A stretch of DNA of 5,080 nucleotides from Bacillota bacterium. GTDB taxonomy: Bacteria; Bacillota; Limnochordia; Darwinibacteriales; Darwinibacteriaceae. The position numbers and the translations under genes were made by a program. This document shows, one piece after another, positions 1 through 4,768 of the stretch; position 1 is the stretch's first letter, and each line of letters starts with the position of its first letter. The notes beneath the pieces were generated by a model that was not told the DNA's origin, made no database searches, and saw nothing but the letters and a program-made list of their open reading frames with translations. The DNA is taken from NCBI GenBank assembly GCA_012799535.1, contig JAAZLB010000243.1, forward strand, positions 1 through 5,080. The letters are read 5' to 3'.

Positions 1-273
1 GTGCTACTGGAAATGCTTAAGATCCAAAGCGATGATCAGGCGGTAATCAAAACAGCATGATTCATAGCTATCGGGAGTTATTTGGAGCAATACTGCGAAT
101 TACAAATTCCACGGAGCTAGGGACACCATCTAGATCATACCCAATGCGGGTTTGGACAGTGGTATTATCATTTTATCACCACGCCTGAGTTTGCAGAATT
201 ATCGCCTGCGGTCATTCAGGCATTTCGCGACATTGAAAAGCCGCACGAAGACTTACATAACACGGCCCGCATC
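1..273 (+). pseudogene. Frameshifted 5' sensor part of the chemoreceptor: CZB zinc-binding domain, start outside window
   Basis: This stretch encodes the N-terminal sensor of the receptor that continues at 274, but in three frame segments. Frame 1 (1-57) reads ...KIQSDDQAVIKTA and ends in TGA at 58-60. Frame 3 (57 to about 129) continues with MIHSYRELFGAIL...STELGTP. Frame 1 then resumes from about 130 with [13 protein letters not shown] and stays open to 1485. Joined, this gives the CZB (chemoreceptor zinc-binding) pattern with all four expected zinc ligands: His at 63-65, Cys at 145-147 in C-G-F-G-Q-W, and the H-E-D-L-H pair at 244-246 and 256-258. The domain binds zinc in characterised family members. 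One base lost near 57 and one gained near 129 would explain the pattern, and the two changes cancel. The start codon lies upstream of the window. A real pseudogene and sequencing errors are both possible. Confidence 0.7.
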
Positions 274-1485
274 ATGAGCGCACGTTTGAGTGAGGCAAAC
301 TATTCTGCTCAGGCTTGGAACGAGGCTTACGCACTCTTTGTCGAAGAGACAAATCCTATCCTAGACCAAGTTCGTTCTGGATTTGTCCAGATTAGTCACT
401 TACTAGAAGGCGACATCGTACGACTCCAAGAAACAGCCGATCAAGTGGCCTTTCAATCTACCATGGCTATCATACTGACTGCGGCTCTTGCACTTCTGAT
501 AGCCGTGTTCCTGGGAGGACTCACGGTGCGTTCTATCTGCCAGACCCTCAGGTATACGGTGGCCCGCGTTGAAGACCTCTCTCATGGTGATGGGGACTTA
601 ACCCAGCGTATTCCTGTCAACACCAGAGATGAACTCGGCAAATTGGCAACGAATTTAAATACCTTTATCGAAAAATTGCAGAAGATGGTTGGTTCGGTCA
701 AGGGATCCACCGATCAAACGGCGGATCATGCTTCCAGTCTCTCGTCTACGGTAGAAGAATTAACTGCCTCGGTAACAGAAGTGGCGTCGACTACCAATCA
801 ATTCGCCTCAACCTTACAGACCATGAGTGATAGTAGCCAGGATCTCGTAGCATTAGCCCAAAATGCCGAGGGTCAAACCGATAAGGGTGCCCAGCAGATA
901 GATAACACTATGTATATTATGGGTGAGATTAACCAGAACATGAATGATTTAGGGCAGGAAATTCAACGTCTAGAAAAACAGTCTGAACAGATCCAGACCA
1001 TTGTTGGAGTAATTACTTCCATCGCGGATCAGACTAATCTCTTAGCCTTAAATGCGGCCATTGAGGCGGCCAGGGCGGGGGAGCACGGGCGAGGTTTTGC
1101 TGTTGTAGCCGGTGAGGTTCGAGATCTGGCAGAGGAATCGGCCAAGGCAGCCCAGGAGATTTCTTCGTTTATTGATGAAATTCGTCAGGTCATGCAGCAG
1201 ACAGTGGCTCAAGCGAATGAAAATGTAGAACGGGTGGGGCAAGGGTCAAAAGCAGCACAAGACACGGGGGTTGTATTCGATAGCATCCGTGCAACCATGG
1301 ATCAGTTAGTTGAGGGTATTCGCAACCTGGCAAGCTCCAATCAACAGCTTTCCGCTGGTGGAGAAGAGATTGCTGCTACCAGTGAAGAACAATCTGCTTC
1401 TATTGAAGAAGTTGGGGCTACAGCCGCAAATCTAGCTAATCTGGCGGCGCAGCTGCAGGAACTGGTGGAACAGTTCAAAGTCTAA
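274..1485 (+). CDS. Methyl-accepting chemotaxis protein, membrane anchor, HAMP and signalling domain (5' part continues upstream)
   Basis: This is the signalling part of a transmembrane chemoreceptor, which passes a sensed signal to the CheA/CheW kinase complex and is adjusted by methylation of its coiled coil. Counting from the ATG at 274, residues 1-60 are helical and follow the CZB domain, residues 62-86 form one hydrophobic membrane segment, 87-139 are a HAMP linker ([10 protein letters not shown]...RDELGKLA), and 140-403 are the signalling coiled coil. The kinase-contact tip is near residues 250-282 and has the hallmark [20 protein letters not shown] and [12 protein letters not shown]. 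The end ([10 protein letters not shown]) is typical for the family, so the C-terminus is complete. The ATG at 274 has no ribosome binding site and sits inside a helix; the frame is open back to 121, so 274 is not the natural start. No conserved chemotaxis gene adjoins it, so it is probably a stand-alone receptor. Confidence 0.9.
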   Translation: MSARLSEANYSAQAWNEAYALFVEETNPILDQVRSGFVQISHLLEGDIVRLQETADQVAFQSTMAIILTAALALLIAVFLGGLTVRSICQTLRYTVARVEDLSHGDGDLTQRIPVNTRDELGKLATNLNTFIEKLQKMVGSVKGSTDQTADHASSLSSTVEELTASVTEVASTTNQFASTLQTMSDSSQDLVALAQNAEGQTDKGAQQIDNTMYIMGEINQNMNDLGQEIQRLEKQSEQIQTIVGVITSIADQTNLLALNAAIEAARAGEHGRGFAVVAGEVRDLAEESAKAAQEISSFIDEIRQVMQQTVAQANENVERVGQGSKAAQDTGVVFDSIRATMDQLVEGIRNLASSNQQLSAGGEEIAATSEEQSASIEEVGATAANLANLAAQLQELVEQFKV

Positions 1486-1518
1486 TTGCGAACGAACTTC
1501 GACAAGCAAATTCTTCAG

Positions 1519-1966
1519 ATGAATCCTCCTAATGTGAAACAAGCTATAAAGCAGCTCCAGTTAAATCTCGATAAGTTACCATAAAATGTGGCGCTTGCCA
1601 GGAAGAAATAAGGTCAATTGTTTGTGCTAATGAGCCTCAGAAGCCCGCCAAATAATTATGCTTGGGCTGTAAACCTGTAAAGAGGCAAAGCTTTCGGGTT
1701 TTTGAACTCCACTCTCACCAGGCCAGCTTGGAAAAGTGCACAGACAAGGACTATGGGGGTTAAACCTCTACGGCAGAACTCAGGGATATGGTGGAGATCA
1801 TCTACGGTAACCTGGTGAATTATGGATGATATATTCTGAACTATGAACTAATTGAGAACTTTACCTTACATTCGGTAACTTTGATGTAGCGGTGAAACTA
1901 CTCTTAATGATTGCAAAGGTTTATCCCGGCAATAGCCACGATTTCTTTCTGTTTGACGAGGAATAG
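1519..1966 (+). pseudogene. Decayed small gene with zinc-ribbon signature, ending just before the next gene
   Basis: No intact ORF exists here, but protein-like sequence can be followed. Frame 1 from ATG 1519 encodes a short Lys/Gln-rich helix and stops at 1582-1584. Frame 3 from 1584 reads KCGACQEEIRS..., meets TAA at 1653, then reads LCLGCKPVKRQS. Together these form CX2C-X20-CX2C (Cys codons at 1587, 1596, 1659 and 1668), a typical zinc ribbon. Frame 3 meets further stops at 1761 (TAA) and 1827 (TGA) around the protein-like ELRDMVEIIYGNLVNYG and YILNYELIENF. Frame 2 then reads FGNFDVAVKLLLMIAKV...FFLFDEE and ends at TAG 1964-1966, two bases before the ATG of the next gene. That tight spacing suggests it was the first gene of the operon. 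It may be one gene or two. The zinc ribbon is seen in the sequence; the gene boundaries are inference, and no family is recognised. Confidence 0.45.
1671..1703 (+). terminator. Possible weak intrinsic terminator or hairpin
   Basis: AAACCTG (1671-1677) pairs with CGGGTTT (1695-1701) with one G-T pair. Inside it, AAAG (1679-1682) pairs with CTTT (1691-1694) around an 8-base loop. The T run at 1699-1703 mostly belongs to the stem, leaving little free U tract. It lies about 190 bases after the chemoreceptor stop and inside the decayed zinc-ribbon ORF, so it may be a chance fold of former coding sequence. Confidence 0.25.
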
Positions 1967-1968
1967 TA

Positions 1969-2112
1969 ATGAAGATTACCGCTCACTATAGTGAGAGTTG
2001 TTACGTATGTAATTCTGCAATCAATGTAGGGGATAGAATTGACTATACGGATGCTAAGGTGCGTTGCTTGGAATGTATAGGCTTAGAGCCTCCAGAGTGG
2101 AAGGAGAAATGA
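1969..2112 (+). CDS. Small zinc-ribbon protein, 47 residues
   Basis: The product has two CX2C pairs, C11-Y-V-C14 and C33-L-E-C36, separated by 18 residues. This is the spacing of a small zinc ribbon, a fold that binds one zinc ion and often contacts nucleic acid or protein. The middle (INVGDRIDYTDAKVR) looks like the beta-hairpin between the two knuckles, and the tail is EPPEWKEK. Start: ATG 1969 is preceded by GAGGAA (1958-1963) at a 5-base spacing. The stop at 2110-2112 is one base from the ATG of the HEAT-repeat gene at 2114, and this gene's 3' end contains that gene's ribosome binding site, so the two are almost certainly co-translated. The decayed ORF just upstream carries a similar CX2C...CLxC pattern, so the locus may once have had two zinc-ribbon proteins. 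The specific function is unknown; I do not recognise a named family. Confidence 0.75.
   Translation: MKITAHYSESCYVCNSAINVGDRIDYTDAKVRCLECIGLEPPEWKEK
2101..2106 (+). promoter_or_regulatory. Ribosome binding site AAGGAG for the HEAT-repeat gene
   Basis: AAGGAG lies 7 bases before ATG 2114 and inside the last codons of the zinc-ribbon gene. It fixes the start of the HEAT-repeat protein and links the two genes translationally. Confidence 0.8.
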
Positions 2113-2113
2113 A

Positions 2114-2857
2114 ATGGTTGACAAAAAAGGTGAGATCGAGAGACTCGTTGCTTTGCTAGATAATAACGACATTAATGTTCGTAAACAAGCCATGCAAGAA
2201 TTAGGTTGCGCTGGTTCTGTGGAAGCGATCCCTGCTTTAATCGACGCGCTCCGCCCTGATTATCTCTACAGTGAGAATTGTTGGATACCTGTGACGAGGG
2301 TGGAGTATGTTCCTGAGTGGGATGACTATGACGTCATAGACGACTTGTGTTCGCCCCATGAATATCTTCGCAACACCGTTGTAGAGAGCTTGATCAATAT
2401 CACAAGGTTTAGTATGGAGCCTGTCCATGCACTGCTTAGAGCATTGACTTTTGCAGAATACGACCATTACAGGGTTTGGGAAATTCTAAGAAAAATTGCA
2501 GCAAATGACCATAGCGGTAGAGTATTGGAAGCTTTAGAAGAAGCCTTAAAGCACCGCGATAAGCAGGTTTCTTTTCGAGCTGCAGAGTTTTTATTCTCAC
2601 TTCATAAAAGAGGTAACACAAGTCAGCGGCAACGGGCAGAAGAGCTGCTAACCATAAGCCATAGTGAGAATCAAGAACTAACGAAGTACATAGCGGAGCT
2701 TTTTGAGGAGGATGAGCTATTTAGAAAGGAGCAAAGAGCCCCTAAAATGACTGATCTCCACGATAATGCTTATGCTAGGAGCTACCATGAGGAGGAAGAG
2801 GAAGATGAGGAAAAGAGAGGTTTGCAAGATTTTTTAGAGTATATCCAAAATCATTAA
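2114..2857 (+). CDS. HEAT-repeat protein with acidic C-terminal tail, function unknown
   Basis: The 247-residue protein is predicted cytoplasmic; no signal peptide or membrane segment is visible. Residues 7-47 form a clear HEAT repeat (IERLVALLDNNDINVRKQAM..., then AIPALIDAL). Further helical pairs at about 84-112 (YLRNTVVESLINI...PVHALLRAL), 117-147 and 150-165 (VSFRAAEFLFSLH) continue the alpha-solenoid. Between the first and second repeats, residues 48-80 form an unusual aromatic and acidic insert (RPDYLYSENCW...VPEWDDYDVIDDLC). Residues 225-236 are strongly acidic (HEEEEEDEEKRG), followed by a short helix DFLEYIQNH at the end. HEAT solenoids are usually protein-binding scaffolds, and the PBS-lyase-like type is common in bacteria. 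The start ATG 2114 has AAGGAG 7 bases upstream. It is coupled to the zinc-ribbon gene ending at 2112. The partner and role are unknown, and there is no sign of decay. Confidence 0.8.
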   Translation: MVDKKGEIERLVALLDNNDINVRKQAMQELGCAGSVEAIPALIDALRPDYLYSENCWIPVTRVEYVPEWDDYDVIDDLCSPHEYLRNTVVESLINITRFSMEPVHALLRALTFAEYDHYRVWEILRKIAANDHSGRVLEALEEALKHRDKQVSFRAAEFLFSLHKRGNTSQRQRAEELLTISHSENQELTKYIAELFEEDELFRKEQRAPKMTDLHDNAYARSYHEEEEEDEEKRGLQDFLEYIQNH

Positions 2858-2950
2858 GGAGTGAGGATTAGTTGCGATCCAGCCCCGTGTTTCCATTAAT
2901 CTAGAAGTACTCCTGTGGGGAACTTTTGACCTGGTAAACAAAAGTTGTAA

Positions 2951-3067
2951 CACTACCTTTATCTTAAAGGTAGGAAGGTGGGATACAATTGCACGATCAT
3001 TGATTTGTATGACCGTTCGGTTGTTGCAACGGTTAATAGTGCGCATATAACCACCGAATTGGCTTAG
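2951..3067 (+). mobile_element. Remnant of an IS3-family transposase (OrfB catalytic core fragment)
   Basis: Frame 2 from 2951 reads YLYLKGRKVGYNCTIIDLYD and then RSVVATVNSAHITTELA before TAG at 3065-3067. This matches the first part of the DDE integrase core of IS3-family OrfB (pattern ...YLCTIIDLYDRSVVA.....T.LA), including an Asp in IIDLYD. About 38 codons remain of a protein of roughly 280 residues. The frame is closed by TAA at 2948. Just upstream, at about 2910-2950, FDLVNKS...TTF in another frame may be the degraded stretch normally reading PNxVWVTDITY. Nothing of the expected continuation (TLxxAL) follows 3067. No terminal inverted repeats or target duplications were found. It is therefore a dead fragment, left by an old insertion next to the gene that follows. 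Confidence 0.75.
3024..3051 (+). promoter_or_regulatory. Candidate sigma-A-type promoter for the TPR-like gene
   Basis: TTGCAA (3024-3029) and TATAAC (3046-3051) are separated by 16 bases. Transcription would start near 3058, about 58 bases before ATG 3116. The -10 box matches the consensus at 5 of 6 positions and the -35 box at 4 of 6. It lies inside the IS3 remnant, so the transposase fragment may now supply the promoter of the downstream gene. Confidence 0.35.
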
Positions 3068-3115
3068 TGTTCCTGCTCATTGTCGTCAAAAAAAATAAAG
3101 AGAGTAGTGATTTTT

Positions 3116-3616
3116 ATGGACCATATTGGGAAAAATATTTCGACTTTTATTAGCGAATTTTCAAACTATAGATTGACTGCCGACAGGTACCCAACTTCCA
3201 TGCATGTTTTGATTGATAAGGCCGTTGAGTTAAAAAGAAGTGGCGACTACAGGAAATCTGCGGATATTTACATCAAACTTACGCGGGATTCTAAAACTGT
3301 TTATTCTGGCATTATTATGTACCTTTATAAGGTAGTGGCAAGCGCGGGGTATCTTGCCGAAGCGTTGAGGCTTCTTGAAACCGGTAAATTGATATACGAC
3401 TATGATCCGTCACCATTTCATTCAATCGCCGGGATACCTTCCAATTTCGACGTGCATATACATCAGCTCCTTAGCGCATGCCAATCAGAACCGAAATTGC
3501 AGGTGTATCTAAAGTCAATTTCGGGTAATCCCAGATTCGAAATTGAACGAGAATACGAGCAGATGTTAGAGGAATTAGTCGATTACATGGAGGTCGCCAA
3601 GCATTTTCCGAGATAA
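3116..3616 (+). CDS. TPR-like helical protein, function unknown
   Basis: From ATG 3116 the product is 166 residues. The frame is open from TTG 3080, which would give 178 residues, but that start has no ribosome binding site. AAGAGAG at 3098-3104 lies 11 bases before ATG 3116, so I prefer the ATG; TTG 3080 or GTG 3107 remain possible. Numbered from 3116, residues about 30-60 (LIDKAVELKRSGDYRKSADI...) and 64-94 (YLYKVVASAGYLAEALRLLE) resemble two tetratricopeptide-type helix pairs. A His/Pro-rich middle (PSPFHSIAGIP...DVHIHQLL) and a final acidic helix (EREYEQMLEELVDYMEV) follow. No signal peptide or membrane segment is seen. TPRs usually mediate protein contacts. The gene stands alone between the IS3 remnant and the decayed ygiQ, and insertion of the IS may have replaced its original 5' region. 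I do not recognise a named family. Confidence 0.65.
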   Translation: MDHIGKNISTFISEFSNYRLTADRYPTSMHVLIDKAVELKRSGDYRKSADIYIKLTRDSKTVYSGIIMYLYKVVASAGYLAEALRLLETGKLIYDYDPSPFHSIAGIPSNFDVHIHQLLSACQSEPKLQVYLKSISGNPRFEIEREYEQMLEELVDYMEVAKHFPR

Positions 3617-3934
3617 TATAACCGTTATTTGAGTAAGGAAAATAACTCTTACTTTATTGCCTAAAACTCTTCGCAGTTTCGGCTGTCGGCCTCAAAAACT
3701 ATGCAACGCCTAAAAAATGGAAAACCAGGTGGTGGATAGCGATAGTTTACCGTACAATAACGGGTCGGGCAATAATATGATGAAATCAAATTTTTCTTCC
3801 AAACCGATTTGGCTCTCACAGAATCAATCGCTGCTCAGGACTTCTCTTTGAGTCGCCCCGAAAAGGGTCTGCCCCCCATTTTGTGGAAACTGTCGATTCT
3901 CATGGGCTTACCGATGGTCTCAGAAAACTAGCGG
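3617..3934. other. Intergenic stretch without a supported gene
   Basis: Apart from the weak hairpins at its left end, nothing firm is seen. Two short open stretches exist. ATG 3717 to TGA 3851 would give 44 residues of low-complexity composition without a ribosome binding site. Frame 2 is open from 3776 to TAG 3931 (about 51 codons, ending ...LWKLSILMGLPMVSEN) but has no plausible start. The latter could be the tail of a decayed gene; it is not strong enough to call. Confidence 0.4.
3624..3655 (+). terminator. Possible weak terminator after the TPR-like gene
   Basis: GAGTAAGG (3631-3638) pairs with CTCTTACTT around 3647-3654 (six Watson-Crick and two G-T pairs, 8-base loop), followed by TATT. 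An alternative stem, GTTATTT (3624-3630) with AAATAAC (3640-3646), excludes it. The position 8-40 bases after the stop fits a terminator, but the stem is AT-rich and the U tract is poor. Confidence 0.3.
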
Positions 3935-3960
3935 TTGGCCCTTTTTCGTGTTACTATAAT
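3935..3960 (+). promoter_or_regulatory. Candidate promoter for the ygiQ-like gene (perfect TATAAT, poor -35)
   Basis: TATAAT at 3955-3960 is a perfect -10 box, 41 bases before the GTG start. The nearest -35-like sequence, TTGGCC (3935-3940), is only 14 bases away, shorter than the usual 16-18, so either the promoter is weak or activated, or only the -10 box is real. Confidence 0.35.
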
Positions 3961-3983
3961 GAGACAGTGCTTCGTTGAAGTAG

Positions 3984-3994
3984 AGGAGAGGTGG
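3984..3994 (+). promoter_or_regulatory. Ribosome binding site deciding the GTG start at 4002
   Basis: AGGAGAGGTGG ends 7 bases before GTG 4002. It supports GTG rather than a later ATG, and the protein begins exactly as the family does (FLP...M). Confidence 0.7.
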
Positions 3995-4001
3995 CAAGGC
4001 A

Positions 4002-4676
4002 GTGAATCGGTTTTTACCTTTAAATCATGCTGACATGACCGAGCGTTCCTGGGATTATGTGGATTTCGCCCTGATCACCGGGGATGCTTACGTCGACCAC
4101 CCATCCTTTGGAGCAGCCATTATCAGCAGATTGTTAGAGCACCATGGATATAGAGTTGGCATAATATCTCAACCTGACTGGAGAGATATCAACTCTTTTC
4201 GTGTTTTAGGACGGCCTCGGCTTGGTTTTATGATTACCGCTGGAAACATAGACTCCATGGTTAACCACTATACTGTGGCAAAAAAGCGGCGTTCCACCGA
4301 CGCTTATTCGCCCGGTGGGCATAGAGGTCTTCGGCCTGATCGGGCTAGCATTGTTTACGCTAACCGTGCCCGCGAGGCGTATGGCGATGTTCCTATCATT
4401 TTAGGGGGTATTGAAGCTAGCTTGCGCAGATTAGCTCATTATGACTATTGGGAGGATGGCATCAGGCGTTCCATTTTACTCGACTCCAAGGCGGATTTAC
4501 TTCTTTATGGTATGGCCGAACCGGCCCTCATCGAAGTGGCAAAACGTTTGGAACAAGGGATAGCAATTCAGAAAATCACAAATGTACCTGGTACGGTGGT
4601 TCGGATATTTGCTCTTCCAGAGAAGCAGATCCTAGGATTGCCCGTTTTGAAGATGTCAAGCGATGGCCACAGGTGA
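4002..4676 (+). CDS. ygiQ: YgiQ-family radical SAM protein, N-terminal part only (frameshifted and truncated)
   Basis: The N-terminal domain of the YgiQ (UPF0313) family is clear: RFLPLNHADM at the start, GDAYVDHPSFG at 27-37, QPDW at 57-60, the AGNIDSMVNHYT block at 80-91, GGIEASLRR at 135-143 followed by HYDYW, and a YGMAE motif at 169-173. Full-length members have about 600-740 residues, with the CxxxCxxC motif binding the [4Fe-4S]/SAM cluster well after this point. Here the frame ends at 224 residues, so the cluster domain is absent and the product cannot act as a radical SAM enzyme. The break is visible: the family continues LPSFEEV, while here LP (4638-4643) is followed by two bases and then FEDV in frame 2, as if one base was lost at 4644-4645. 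The last ten residues (VLKMSSDGHR) are out-of-frame reading. The physiological role of YgiQ is not established. Confidence 0.8.
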   Translation: MNRFLPLNHADMTERSWDYVDFALITGDAYVDHPSFGAAIISRLLEHHGYRVGIISQPDWRDINSFRVLGRPRLGFMITAGNIDSMVNHYTVAKKRRSTDAYSPGGHRGLRPDRASIVYANRAREAYGDVPIILGGIEASLRRLAHYDYWEDGIRRSILLDSKADLLLYGMAEPALIEVAKRLEQGIAIQKITNVPGTVVRIFALPEKQILGLPVLKMSSDGHR

Positions 4677-4768
4677 TTAATGGTGCATACAGCGTTAGCC
4701 TGGCCTTGAAAGTCTTTGAACGCTTTTTTATGGACGGTGTAGGTAAAGAACGGATGGGATTGGCATAG
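4646..4768 (+). pseudogene. Frame-2 continuation after the ygiQ frameshift, then divergence
   Basis: Frame 2 reads FEDVKRWPQVINGAYSVSLA and on to ...FFMDGVGKERMGLA, ending at TAG 4766-4768. FEDV fits the position of the YgiQ motif FEEV after a one-base loss, so at least the first residues belong to the broken gene. What follows does not resemble the expected YgiQ sequence (usually a conserved Asp-Lys, Tyr-Ala stretch leading to the iron-sulfur motif), so either the region has decayed or a deletion or recombination junction lies near 4660. No other family is recognised. Confidence 0.45.

Noticed and set aside
403..585. Minus-strand ORF of 60 codons
   Set aside because: It lies fully within the well-supported chemoreceptor coding region and its translation has no recognisable domain.
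1048..1242. Minus-strand ORF of 64 codons
   Set aside because: It is antisense to the most conserved part of the receptor signalling domain and is explained by that gene's codon pattern.
1486..1581. Stop-codon readthrough extension of the chemoreceptor
   Set aside because: The frame is open for 32 codons after TAA 1483-1485, but the protein already ends with the family's normal C-terminus, so readthrough is not needed.
1653..1829. Recoded stops (selenocysteine or similar) in the zinc-ribbon ghost ORF
   Set aside because: Two of the three stops are TAA, a frameshift also follows at about 1860, and no recoding hairpin was evident. Decay explains it better.
1974..1991. T7-like phage promoter
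   Set aside because: Fourteen of 18 bases match the T7 class promoter, including CTCACTATAG, but the sequence lies within codons 2-8 of the zinc-ribbon gene, lacks the GG start and key specificity bases, and no phage polymerase gene is present. Coincidence is more likely.
2237..2621. Two minus-strand ORFs opposite the HEAT-repeat gene
   Set aside because: Both are antisense to the HEAT-repeat gene, which has a good ribosome binding site and domain; neither shows a convincing start or domain.
2834..3046. Minus-strand ORF of 70 codons
   Set aside because: It is the reverse of the IS3 transposase remnant; the + strand translation matches the DDE core, the minus strand matches nothing.
3717..3851. 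Small + strand ORF of 44 codons in the intergenic gap
   Set aside because: No ribosome binding site, low-complexity Ser/Asn composition and no context support.
3858..3890. Insertion sequence end (G/C-rich stretch with runs of C)
   Set aside because: It vaguely resembles terminal repeats of some IS elements, but no matching inverted copy or target duplication was found in the window.
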